Assembly: GCA_046051225.1 (NCBI GenBank)
Contig: JBJOOR010000012.1
Coordinates: forward strand, 48,903-112,902
From: CAIODY01 sp046051225
Lineage (GTDB): Bacteria; Bacteroidota; Bacteroidia; Chitinophagales; CAIODY01
Direction: 5' to 3'
DNA: 64,000 nt
In this document: positions 46,357-53,765 of the stretch, one piece after another
Layout of the letters: each line of letters opens with the position of its first letter
Numbering within the stretch: the stretch's first letter is position 1
Made by a program: the position numbers and the translations under genes
The notes under the pieces: generated by a model
What the model saw: only the letters and a program-made list of their open reading frames with translations
Databases searched by the model: none
What the model was told of the DNA's origin: nothing

Positions 46357-48708
46357 TTACCTCAACAATATCACATCGCCTTTATACATTTCTTTTTGAT
46401 GGGTGGTAGGATTAATAAACGAAACAAAAAATACATAAGCGCCCAGTTCTTGCAAAGCACCGTTGAATGTACCATCCCAAGCATTGCCGAATAATGTAGT
46501 TGAAAATACTTTTTGACCAAGGCGATTATAGATTTTAAAATCGTATTGCTGTGGCTCTAAATCGCAAGCTATAATGGGTTTAAAAGTTTCATCTACACCA
46601 TCATTATTAGGTGTAAATGAGTTAGGCAGAATCAATTTGCATTCGCAATTTTTAACTTGAATATTTATTTCATCACTCACTGTTTTACAAGGTGGTGATG
46701 ATACTTGAACTGAATATAAACCCGAATTAGCAACTACAATTTTTTGTTGGTTGTTGTTTATATTCCATGAATAATATTTATTCAAAGTTGAATTGTTGTT
46801 ATCGCCAGCATCTAATTCAATGCTATTGCCTTCGCAAATGCTAGTATCATTACCTAAGTTAACTATTGGTTTTTCATACATTAATATTACAGTATGAATA
46901 ATACTATCACAGTTTCGATAATTTTTTAAAGTAGAAAAATAATTACCGCCATATTTTGCTATTTGCCCATCAGGCAGTATAATCAAATCGCCTTGGCAAG
47001 CTTGTATGGTTTGATTAGAAGATGAATTTTGAATTACATTTAATTGAGTAAAAATAATAGAATCGCAACCTACATAATTTGTATAAACAGAATTATAAGT
47101 TCCCGATGTGCTTACATTTTGTCCGCCAGGCAAAGTATAAATATTGCCTTGGCAAATAGTAGCCGAAAACGTTTTTTGTGAAAATGGTTTTACTATAAGT
47201 TGTGTGGTAATAATACTATCGCAACCCACATAAGTTAACAAAGTATCGTTATAAATACCACTTGTATTTACGCTAATTCCGTTAGGCAAAATATAATGTT
47301 GATTGCTGCAAATAATAATGCTATTGTAAAAATGATAGGTTAAGCCTACGCTTACAGTGGTAGTTATAATAGAATCGCAGCCTGTATGTGCAGCTAAAGT
47401 ATCGTTATAAATACCCGATGCATTTACAATTATTCCACTTGGTAGCGTATAGCTATTGCCAAAGCATAAATGAATTGATTTATGAATATGATAAACAGGA
47501 TTAAACAAATGCACATATTGGCTTTGTTTTACAATTTGACAAGCCGATAATTTTGTGATAGATACTAAATATACATGGGCTGTATTGGGTGCATACAATG
47601 TATCGGCAAAATGCCCCGATGATTTTATAATACTTCTAACTACTGTATGCGCTGTGGTATCATACCATATAAATTGATGGCTACATGTTGAATCACGAAT
47701 TACGGTTTGCAATATTATTTTATTAGCACATGCTGCAATGTTTAGTTTTAAATTGCTGGTATCAATACAGTTGCTATTAGGGCTAAGCATAGCCACAAAA
47801 CTATCGCCACTTACATATAGCATATTATTACTGGGGTTACACATAATATCATACGTAGCCCTGCCTTGCATACCTGCTATATGCAGTGTATCTATCAGTA
47901 AAAAATTAGTGCCATTAAATTTATATTTTAATACATAACCACCCACACCCCCTACAAATACTTCGTTGCAGGCATTAGCATATACACCACCCGAGTATAA
48001 AGGCTGCTGCCCTATTACACTATCTGCATTGCCTGCCACAGCACCATTGCTGCTATTAAATGCTTTTATATGAAACCCATCATAATAAAATAAATATTGA
48101 TTATTTGCCGCTAAACAATTAAAGCCATTAGAGCCAAATTTATTTGATGAATTAGACACAAAATATCTTTTATTTTTACTAGTACTAAACGAGTTATAGC
48201 CTGTATGTGCATTCCAAATAAAGTTATTAAATGCAGCATTCAATTTATAAATACGATTATGAATAAAAGCAGGGGCAGATGGTGGAATAATTTGGCCAAA
48301 AATATTAACTGAACAATTAAAAATAACAAAACACTCCCCCTTATTATTTAATGTTAAACATACACCATTTTGATTAACTTGAGGTAACCCTGTTATATTA
48401 ACAAAAGAAGCATTGCCTGTAAAAGTGTCTACAACAGTAAAATTACTATTACCACTGGAACCACTAGAACCCCCTAAACCATATAAACTACCTGTTCCAC
48501 AATTAATACGAAAATCTGTCCAACCTACATTGTTAGTAAATGGTTGAGATGAAAAGTTATCGTACAATCCATTAGTGGCTAACCTGCTATAAAAATACCT
48601 AAAAACCAAAGTATCATATACCATACAATACGATTTACCATCTAATTTTGAAGTACAAAAATTAGAATTAACTTGGGATGTCATTTTACTAATAGTAATA
48701 TATCCCAT
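46357..48708 (-). CDS. C-terminal part of a T9SS type B giant protein (split gene)
   Basis: This 783-residue frame is the downstream part of the gene that starts at 49595. The frame is open without a stop up to the G10 tract at 48776-48785, and the ATG at 48708 is only an internal Met. Residues about 100-380 are beta-propeller-like. Four tandem repeats of about 43-45 residues then follow with the pattern C.G..Y.LP.G..V..SG.Y.DTL....GCDSII. A PKD-like stretch (LGNDTSICEGNSIELDAGD) comes next. The C-terminus is the type B T9SS (gliding-motility-associated) domain: LILPNSFTPNNDGVDETFKP, IYNRLGQKVFS, and AWDGTFNG. With one base added to the G tract the two parts fuse to about 1,075 residues. Confidence 0.85.
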   Translation of the reverse strand: MGYITISKMTSQVNSNFCTSKLDGKSYCMVYDTLVFRYFYSRLATNGLYDNFSSQPFTNNVGWTDFRINCGTGSLYGLGGSSGSSGNSNFTVVDTFTGNASFVNITGLPQVNQNGVCLTLNNKGECFVIFNCSVNIFGQIIPPSAPAFIHNRIYKLNAAFNNFIWNAHTGYNSFSTSKNKRYFVSNSSNKFGSNGFNCLAANNQYLFYYDGFHIKAFNSSNGAVAGNADSVIGQQPLYSGGVYANACNEVFVGGVGGYVLKYKFNGTNFLLIDTLHIAGMQGRATYDIMCNPSNNMLYVSGDSFVAMLSPNSNCIDTSNLKLNIAACANKIILQTVIRDSTCSHQFIWYDTTAHTVVRSIIKSSGHFADTLYAPNTAHVYLVSITKLSACQIVKQSQYVHLFNPVYHIHKSIHLCFGNSYTLPSGIIVNASGIYNDTLAAHTGCDSIITTTVSVGLTYHFYNSIIICSNQHYILPNGISVNTSGIYNDTLLTYVGCDSIITTQLIVKPFSQKTFSATICQGNIYTLPGGQNVSTSGTYNSVYTNYVGCDSIIFTQLNVIQNSSSNQTIQACQGDLIILPDGQIAKYGGNYFSTLKNYRNCDSIIHTVILMYEKPIVNLGNDTSICEGNSIELDAGDNNNSTLNKYYSWNINNNQQKIVVANSGLYSVQVSSPPCKTVSDEINIQVKNCECKLILPNSFTPNNDGVDETFKPIIACDLEPQQYDFKIYNRLGQKVFSTTLFGNAWDGTFNGALQELGAYVFFVSFINPTTHQKEMYKGDVILLR

Positions 48709-48746
48709 AAATGTCCATTGTAATATGCCCAGTTTAGTATACTTAG

Positions 48747-49595
48747 CTATTCTTGATTTATTGGGACCGTTAAATCCCCCCCCCCTAACCCCCCACCGCC
48801 ATACACATATAAATTACCAGTAGTATCATAATCTACATCAAAGCCTTTATTGGTGGCAGCTGGTAAACCTATTAGGGTGGTTAAGGGTGTTATCCATGGG
48901 TCTATTAATATGGTTGTACTATACTTTTTTTTAGCAGCTATTAGGCTTACTTTATTGTTTTCAATGGCATAATTAAATGCTATTGCATTGCCTGTGGCAT
49001 CTTGGGCTATTAAGCCTTTTTCTATAATATCAGCTATGCTGTTTTTAATCTGTAGCTCATTATTATTTAATTCAATAATAGCAGGTTTGCCGTTAATAGT
49101 ATATTCAAATTGTAGTTGGCTAATATCAACGTTGGGTTGTATAATTAGGCTATATTTTATGCCGCCTTGTGGGTGTAGGGTATACACCATATCAATACCC
49201 TTGTACAAATTTTTGTATATCATTTTTTTATAGCCATAGGCTCTAAAATTGCCATAGGTAAAATAATGCTGGCTTTTTTCTTCGGCTATTATAGTGCAAT
49301 TGGGGTTGGTGTTTATCCATCTACATGCTATATCATTTTTAAAAATTGTGGTGGCTGTATCGCTGTTTGCTTTTTGTAAATGATATATAAATCCTGTTTC
49401 GGTAAAGCTTATATTATCGTTGCCATTTTCAATACCATATTCTATTTTTTCATTGCCTTTATATTGCCCTTTGTTTTCAATAAAATAATCTGTTTTAAAA
49501 ATATTGCTGCTGCTCCAATTAGGCTGTGGTTGAGCATTTGCTTCATTTTTTAAAAGCAAAACAAGTAGTCCAACATATAGCATTAACGTTTTCAT
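48747..49595 (-). CDS. N-terminal part of the T9SS type B protein (split gene)
   Basis: The 282-residue frame starts with a Sec signal (residues 1-21, ending NAQ). A domain beginning NWSSSNIFKTDYFIENKGQYKGNEKIEYGIE follows; this form is typical of the N-terminus of Bacteroidota SBBP/propeller exoproteins. It reaches the G-rich tract YGGGGLGGGD and then stops after 11 out-of-frame residues. G11 or G8 in place of G10 would continue as GGFNGPNKSRIAKYTKLG into the next frame. It is either a real pseudogene, a phase-variable gene, or a homopolymer sequencing error. Confidence 0.85.
   Translation of the reverse strand: MKTLMLYVGLLVLLLKNEANAQPQPNWSSSNIFKTDYFIENKGQYKGNEKIEYGIENGNDNISFTETGFIYHLQKANSDTATTIFKNDIACRWINTNPNCTIIAEEKSQHYFTYGNFRAYGYKKMIYKNLYKGIDMVYTLHPQGGIKYSLIIQPNVDISQLQFEYTINGKPAIIELNNNELQIKNSIADIIEKGLIAQDATGNAIAFNYAIENNKVSLIAAKKKYSTTILIDPWITPLTTLIGLPAATNKGFDVDYDTTGNLYVYGGGGLGGGDLTVPINQE
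48776..48785. repeat. Homopolymer C10/G10 tract at the split
   Basis: Ten C on the plus strand (ten G in the coding strand) sit in a Gly-coding stretch. A further run of six C lies 4 nt downstream. Slippage by +1 or -2 restores the full reading frame. Confidence 0.85.
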
Positions 49596-49607
49596 GATTA
49601 TAGCACA

Positions 49608-49865
49608 CTAGAAAAGGTTTAATATATCATTATCCATATTTCCATCTGCCGTAAAGTTAATGGATAACAAATTGTTTTCTCTCATTTTTAATAATAGTTG
49701 CGACCGCGAATGAACATCAAGCTTATCATACACTTTTCCTAAATAAATTTCTACAGTTCTTATTGATAACCAGCTCGTACTTGTTTGGAGCGTAGCCTTG
49801 CGTATAGCCAACAAGTATGTAAGAGGTTTCCCGAATGTTCGGGATGTTTCCAACAAATATTTCAT
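49608..49865 (-). pseudogene. Truncated LuxR-type HTH regulator
   Basis: The 85-codon frame has a LuxR HTH remnant only in its C-terminal two-thirds: LSIRTVEIYLGKVYDKLDVHSRSQLLLKMRENNLL, with the DNA-binding helix intact. Residues 1-32 do not look like a receiver or linker; they are encoded by two palindromic elements at 49778-49844. The normal LTxRE-x-EVL start of the HTH is missing, as is any receiver domain. It is probably a regulator fragment cut by a repeat insertion and not functional. Its position just upstream of the T9SS type B gene on the same strand means it may once have controlled it. Confidence 0.75.
49778..49844. repeat. REP-like palindromes inside the LuxR fragment
   Basis: The first palindrome has arms TACTTGTTTGG (49778) and CCAACAAGTA (49808), with GCGTAGCC in the loop. 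The second is TCCCGAATGTTCGGGA (49829-49844), a 7-bp stem with a 2-nt loop. Together they supply the foreign N-terminus of the LuxR frame. Confidence 0.65.
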
Positions 49866-50016
49866 AATTCAGTCGCAGCGTATATACCAAAGCGGATTTA
49901 TAATTAGCGCAGTTAATTAAACACTCTCAAATTCCGTTTGAAAGAGTTTACACTCTCTACTATTAACCATTCATTTAAATCCAACATCCCTGCAAAGCCC
50001 CCATCAATCACTACCA

Positions 50017-50087
50017 CAATTACAATCTTCACTTTCAAAAACGATATTGGTATTTTATTGAATCAAAAAATTGTGAAGCAGTAAAAT
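50017..50087 (+). repeat. 71-bp direct repeat, copy 1
   Basis: It begins CAATTACAATCTTCACTTT and ends GTAAAAT. It matches 50516-50586 at 66 of 71 positions. Both copies end a short open frame (ending ...KIVKQ then TAA) and are followed by the same kind of terminator. Four of the five differences fall at third codon positions and three are silent. Confidence 0.8.
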
Positions 50088-50101
50088 TTTAATTCCAAAT
50101 T

Positions 50102-50135
50102 AAAAAGGCTTTCAGAAATTTCTGAAAGCCTTTTG
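50102..50135 (+). terminator. Terminator copy 1
   Basis: Stem AAAAGGCTTTCAG/CTGAAAGCCTTTT follows copy 1 of the 71-bp repeat by 15 nt. The following bases TTTTGTGTTTTA are the same as at the second copy. Confidence 0.8.
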
Positions 50136-50180
50136 TGTTTTATACTATATTTTTACTTAGGGATTGCATAAAAAAAATTA

Positions 50181-50219
50181 TTAACTAATTAAATATACTT
50201 GACACAGTTTAATGAACGC
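50181..50219 (+). repeat. 39-bp leader of the 21-bp array (copy 1)
   Basis: It begins TTAACTAATTAAATATACTT and ends AATGAACGC. It occurs again, inverted, at 63730-63768 with one mismatch. It stands 18 bp before the first 21-bp repeat. An ATG at 50212 inside it opens a 123-residue frame through the array. Confidence 0.85.
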
Positions 50220-50237
50220 ACCCAACAAAATATTTTC

Positions 50238-50489
50238 ATTCAACTACGAAGTTTTTTTGTTCAACTACATAGAAACCATGTTCAACTACAAAACATTTTT
50301 GTTCAACAACAAAAGTTTAATGTTCAGCTACATAGAAACGATGTTCAACAGCAAAACATTTTTGTTCAACTGCATAAGTTCTAAGTTAAACAACATAGAA
50401 ATTTTGTTCAACTACATAGAAACGATGTTCAACTACAAAACATTTTTGTTTAACTACAAAAGTTCTAAGTTCAACTTCATACGGCAGAA
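50238..50489 (+). repeat. Array of twelve 21-bp tandem repeats
   Basis: Twelve consecutive units of exactly 21 bp with no indel. Most begin GTTCAACTAC. Three tail types alternate: A (ATAGAAACGAT), B (AAAACATTTTT) and C (AAAGTTCTAA or similar). Units 2-4, 5-7 and 9-11 run A-B-C, a 63-bp higher-order period, with unit 8 an extra A-like copy. The period is seven codons, so frames stay open: one plus frame gives heptads like FNYIETM and FNYKTFL, another VQLHRND and VQQQNIF, and a minus frame is also open. Openness in three frames means coding is not proven. The 50212-50583 frame (123 residues) is the best candidate because it starts in the leader and ends in the second 71-bp repeat. Flanking bases 49866-50016 hold nothing I can name. 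Confidence 0.92.
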
Positions 50490-50515
50490 ATTAAGTAGAG
50501 GAAAATTAATTTCAA

Positions 50516-50586
50516 CAATTACAATCTTCACTTTAAAAAACGATATTGGTATTTTATTGAATGAAAAAATCGTGAAACAATAAAAT
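50516..50586 (+). repeat. 71-bp direct repeat, copy 2
   Basis: Second copy of the 71-bp repeat, lying 26 bp after the array. It carries the stop of the 50212 frame (TAA at 50581-50583). Confidence 0.8.
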
Positions 50587-50624
50587 AGTTATCGGTTTAC
50601 AAAAGGCAGTATTCAGTAAACAAC

Positions 50625-50656
50625 AAAGGCTTTCAAAAAATTCTGAAAGCCTTTTG
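50625..50656. terminator. Terminator copy 2, shared with the oxidoreductase gene
   Basis: Stem AAAGGCTTTCA/TGAAAGCCTTT lies 5 bp from the stop of the leftward gene at 50661 and can serve both strands. Confidence 0.8.
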
Positions 50657-50660
50657 TGTT

Positions 50661-51587
50661 TTAATTCATCATTCTATTATAAATGCCGTTTGCTTTTTCG
50701 GCTTGTTGGTGTATGTTGCTAAACTTCGAAAAATCATTTTGTAAAAACAATTGTGTTTGAAGATATAAGCCTGGTTTAAAATCTTTATCCAATTTATCAT
50801 CTATCACAATTTCATCAATAGCTACACTTCCCTTTTTTTGAATTTGCAATTTTTCTAATGGCTTTAAAATGATACGATAATTATTTGTCATCAACTCTAC
50901 ACCCCAACGCCCAGGCGCATTCCAGTTGGCATTATAAGTAAACAAAACATTTTTATCTGTAATGCCGCTGCCTGCAAATGCAGCACCTGATGGATGCCAA
51001 GCCAAACTACCCGATTTATAACAAGATATTTTATCGGCATTGCCACCTAAATAAAAAGCTAAATCTACCACATGGGTGCTATTGCCCAAAAACCAATTTT
51101 CTTTTACACCTTCGGCTTTTTGCAAAGGTTCAATCACATGACTCCATTCTGTAAATTCAAAATGCATGGATGTAAGTCCACCATCTTCATTAATATATTT
51201 TTCAGCAGCTAATACACCGGCATAAAATCTTCGGTTATAGGCTAATAATACCGTTGCATTTTTTTCAGTAGCCAAATGTGATACGGCTTGAATATCAGTA
51301 CTATTCAATCCTCCAGGCTTTTCAACTAAAATATTTTTGAAATTATTTTCTAATAAATGTCGGGTTACGTTGCCTAATTGCTCCATGCTTACGGCTACAA
51401 TTGTGGCTGAATAATCATTTGCATTTATTGGAGTATTCAATAAAACTTTCTTGCCTGTTTTTTCTTCAAATAATTTTGCGGATGCTTCGCCTCTTCCTAC
51501 CACATCAAAATCCTTTTGCATTGCCATTAACACTTTAGCATATTCAACAGCCATAGGGCCTGCACCGTATAATAAAATTTTCTTCAT
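50661..51587 (-). CDS. Gfo/Idh/MocA family oxidoreductase (1)
   Basis: The 308-residue enzyme has an N-terminal NAD(P)-binding fold (MKKILLYGAGPMAVEYAKVL). The EKPGG motif follows at about residue 93 (ILVEKPGGLNSTD), diagnostic for the family. The catalytic-region His is in NSTHVVDLAFYLGG. The family oxidises sugars, inositols and related compounds; the substrate here is unknown. A second member lies 304 bp upstream at 51891, separated by a MITE-like element, so the two may once have been one operon. Confidence 0.88.
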   Translation of the reverse strand: MKKILLYGAGPMAVEYAKVLMAMQKDFDVVGRGEASAKLFEEKTGKKVLLNTPINANDYSATIVAVSMEQLGNVTRHLLENNFKNILVEKPGGLNSTDIQAVSHLATEKNATVLLAYNRRFYAGVLAAEKYINEDGGLTSMHFEFTEWSHVIEPLQKAEGVKENWFLGNSTHVVDLAFYLGGNADKISCYKSGSLAWHPSGAAFAGSGITDKNVLFTYNANWNAPGRWGVELMTNNYRIILKPLEKLQIQKKGSVAIDEIVIDDKLDKDFKPGLYLQTQLFLQNDFSKFSNIHQQAEKANGIYNRMMN

Positions 51588-51629
51588 TTATTTTTTGATT
51601 AATGAGATTTTTAAAATTTCTTTTTTTTT

Positions 51630-51867
51630 ACCACATAGGAACATAGAAATTTAATAGCAAATATAAAATAATCAAGTGCATTTAGGCTATGTGATTTGCG
51701 TAGCAACTTTGATTAAATGAGTTTGAGTATTAAATACGGAAATTGTTGTATTCTATGTTTTAAATTTATTTTCTATTAAAGCGTATAATACAAACAAAGG
51801 TTCAATGGTAAAACATAGTTCCGAAAATTCGGAACGCAAGCGAAAATCTCTATTGTGACTATGTGGT
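51630..51867. mobile_element. MITE-like element, 238 bp
   Basis: The ends ACCACATAG (51630) and CTATGTGGT (51859) are exact inverted repeats, and the similarity goes further inward (ACATAGA against ACAATAGA). The bases outside the CCACATAG core read TTA on both sides, a possible target duplication. An inner hairpin GTTCCGAA/TTCGGAAC lies at 51818-51835. The 303-bp gap between the oxidoreductase genes holds essentially only this element. It has no coding frame of note. Confidence 0.7.
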
Positions 51868-51890
51868 TAATAATTGAATTTTCTTAACAC

Positions 51891-52883
51891 TTACGTTATC
51901 GGGCAGCAATTATTTTGTATTTCAAAATTGTTATTTTGTAAATGCTGCATGTATGCTTTTAATAATGATAAATGCAATTGAGCCGAAGTAAAATAATCGG
52001 TTAGTTTGCAAGTATTAGTTTGCAATAAATCATCTACAAAAAGATAAGAAGCTTTGCTTAATGGCAATGCATTATAATTAAAATTTAATTGCTGTGGTTC
52101 TATTGAATCTTCGGTCAGCATTACTTTTCGTGATTCAATTGTGCCAGCCGTTTCATTTATCGTTACTTCAAAATGTTCGCTTTTTATATTGATAATAAGC
52201 GGTTCGCCTGCAACATCATTTGATGTGGCACTAAATTGAAATAAATCTTTTTCGTTGGTTTTTATAGTGCCCAATAATTCAATAAAACCTTTCCGTTTCG
52301 ATTCCTGAATTTGATTATTTATTTCATCCGTTTTAAAATTATATTTTACATGGCTGTTCATAAAATTAAATAAATCTAACAGATGAATAGTGTTGCAAGC
52401 CAAGCCCCAATTGCTTCCTGTTACTTTCATTTCTAAAAACATACTTGCCGAGAATGCTTTTTTAAGTTGCTGATAATGCTGATAATATCTTCTTGTACAA
52501 TTTACAAATGTTGGAATATCTTTTTGATACAATAGTTTTCCAACCTCAACATAATCGCTTTCTTTTTGAAATAAAATTTTTTCTAAAATTAAATATTGTG
52601 GTGTGCAATGATTCAATAATTCAAGCACCACATTTTTACGTACATCGGCATTGGTAGCTACAATTGCCACACTAATATTTTCGGGCAATTGATTGATAGA
52701 TGAATAAAATTCTAGATGATGATTTTGTATTCCGCCAGCTTCATCAACAGCTTGTAATGCTTGTTGCCACAAAGCTTCAATGGGTTCAACTATTAAAATA
52801 TTCAAATGATGAATAGATGGCAATAAGCCTTGCAAGTGCCTTCTACCAATATTACCACAACCTACTAATGCAATATTTTTCAT
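51891..52883 (-). CDS. Gfo/Idh/MocA family oxidoreductase (2)
   Basis: The 330-residue protein has the NAD-binding start MKNIALVGCGNIGRRHLQGLL. In place of the usual EKP motif it reads LEKILFQ at about residues 98-104, so the Pro that shapes the cofactor loop is missing, which may alter activity. The catalytic-region Lys is therefore present without its normal context. The NCTRRYY and NTIHLLDLFNFM segments fit the family. Its ATG overlaps the stop of the aminotransferase gene by 4 bp (52880-52883), indicating coupling. Confidence 0.8.
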   Translation of the reverse strand: MKNIALVGCGNIGRRHLQGLLPSIHHLNILIVEPIEALWQQALQAVDEAGGIQNHHLEFYSSINQLPENISVAIVATNADVRKNVVLELLNHCTPQYLILEKILFQKESDYVEVGKLLYQKDIPTFVNCTRRYYQHYQQLKKAFSASMFLEMKVTGSNWGLACNTIHLLDLFNFMNSHVKYNFKTDEINNQIQESKRKGFIELLGTIKTNEKDLFQFSATSNDVAGEPLIINIKSEHFEVTINETAGTIESRKVMLTEDSIEPQQLNFNYNALPLSKASYLFVDDLLQTNTCKLTDYFTSAQLHLSLLKAYMQHLQNNNFEIQNNCCPIT

Positions 52884-53692
52884 TTAATTAGTTCAATTAT
52901 TTGTTGTGCAAAATTATCAGATTGTGTGGTGCTAAATATCTTTTCATCCAATTTATTTATGGGTTGAATTAGTTTAACAGCATTAGTTAAAAATATTTCA
53001 TCCGCATTTATCAATTCATTTATGCCAATTGATTTTTCAATTACTGAAAAATTATTGATAATAAATTTTCTACATACACCATCTACTCCGCCATCGCTTA
53101 GTGGCGGTGTAATCAATTGATTATTTTTAAAAATAAAAATATTCGAGTTGGTAGTATCAGCCACAAATCCATTCGAGTTTAACACAATTGCCTCGTCAAA
53201 ACCTTTTGCCGATGCATGTTTTGTAGCCATTACATAAATTAAAGCCGATGCAGATTTTAAATTTGAAATAGTACCCAATGCTTTTTTATTGTCAAAATAA
53301 ATTGTTGCTGATATATTTGATTTGGCTGTTAATTTCAATTCATTTATTTCAGCATAATAGCTAAATGAGTTTTCTTTCGATAAATAACCAATTGCTCCAT
53401 TTCGATAAAATGCCATTCTTATTTTTGCATCGCTTAATGGATGGGCTGCTATCAATAATTCTAATTCAGTTCTAAATTTTTCGAAAGTAAAATTTATTGT
53501 TGGCTCAAAACCTAATACAGCAAAGCTTTTACAGATTCTATCAAAATGTAATTGTAAAAACGGAACAGTTTTTTGTTGTACTAAAATGGTTTCAAAAAAA
53601 CCATCGCCATACAAAAAACTGCGATTTGAAAATGAATTACTAATTTCATTTTCAATAATCAATTCGCCATTATACAATACTTTATTTTGCAT
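52880..53692 (-). CDS. Class IV aminotransferase (PabC/IlvE-like)
   Basis: From the ATG at 53692 the product is 270 residues; eight open codons above lie next to a terminator. It is a fold-type IV PLP enzyme: the N-terminal FLYGDGFFETI motif, the PLP-binding Lys expected in NLKSASALIYVMATKHA, and ADTTNSNIFIFKN for phosphate binding, followed by GVCRKF. It could be aminodeoxychorismate lyase or a branched-chain or D-amino-acid aminotransferase. It is the first gene of the operon with the oxidoreductases. Confidence 0.88.
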   Translation of the reverse strand: MQNKVLYNGELIIENEISNSFSNRSFLYGDGFFETILVQQKTVPFLQLHFDRICKSFAVLGFEPTINFTFEKFRTELELLIAAHPLSDAKIRMAFYRNGAIGYLSKENSFSYYAEINELKLTAKSNISATIYFDNKKALGTISNLKSASALIYVMATKHASAKGFDEAIVLNSNGFVADTTNSNIFIFKNNQLITPPLSDGGVDGVCRKFIINNFSVIEKSIGINELINADEIFLTNAVKLIQPINKLDEKIFSTTQSDNFAQQIIELIK

Positions 53693-53705
53693 TTTGTAAA
53701 AATAA

Positions 53706-53747
53706 AAAAGCCACAAAAACTATTATTGAAATTGCTTTTGTGGCTTA
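53706..53747 (-). terminator. Terminator of the universal stress protein gene
   Basis: Stem AAGCCACAAAA/TTTTGTGGCTT with a T run on the minus strand begins 19 nt past the stop at 53766. Confidence 0.82.
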
Positions 53748-53765
53748 AAATTATCTTGTAATATA

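Noticed and set aside
50238..50489. CRISPR array
   Set aside because: Units are contiguous 21-mers with no unique spacers, and there are no cas genes nearby.
50212..50583. 123-residue frame through the 21-bp array as a firm gene
   Set aside because: Repeats of 21 bp keep any stop-free frame open, and three frames are open here. The inverted leader copy at 63.7 kb stops after four codons in the matching frame. It is kept as a possibility inside the repeat entry.
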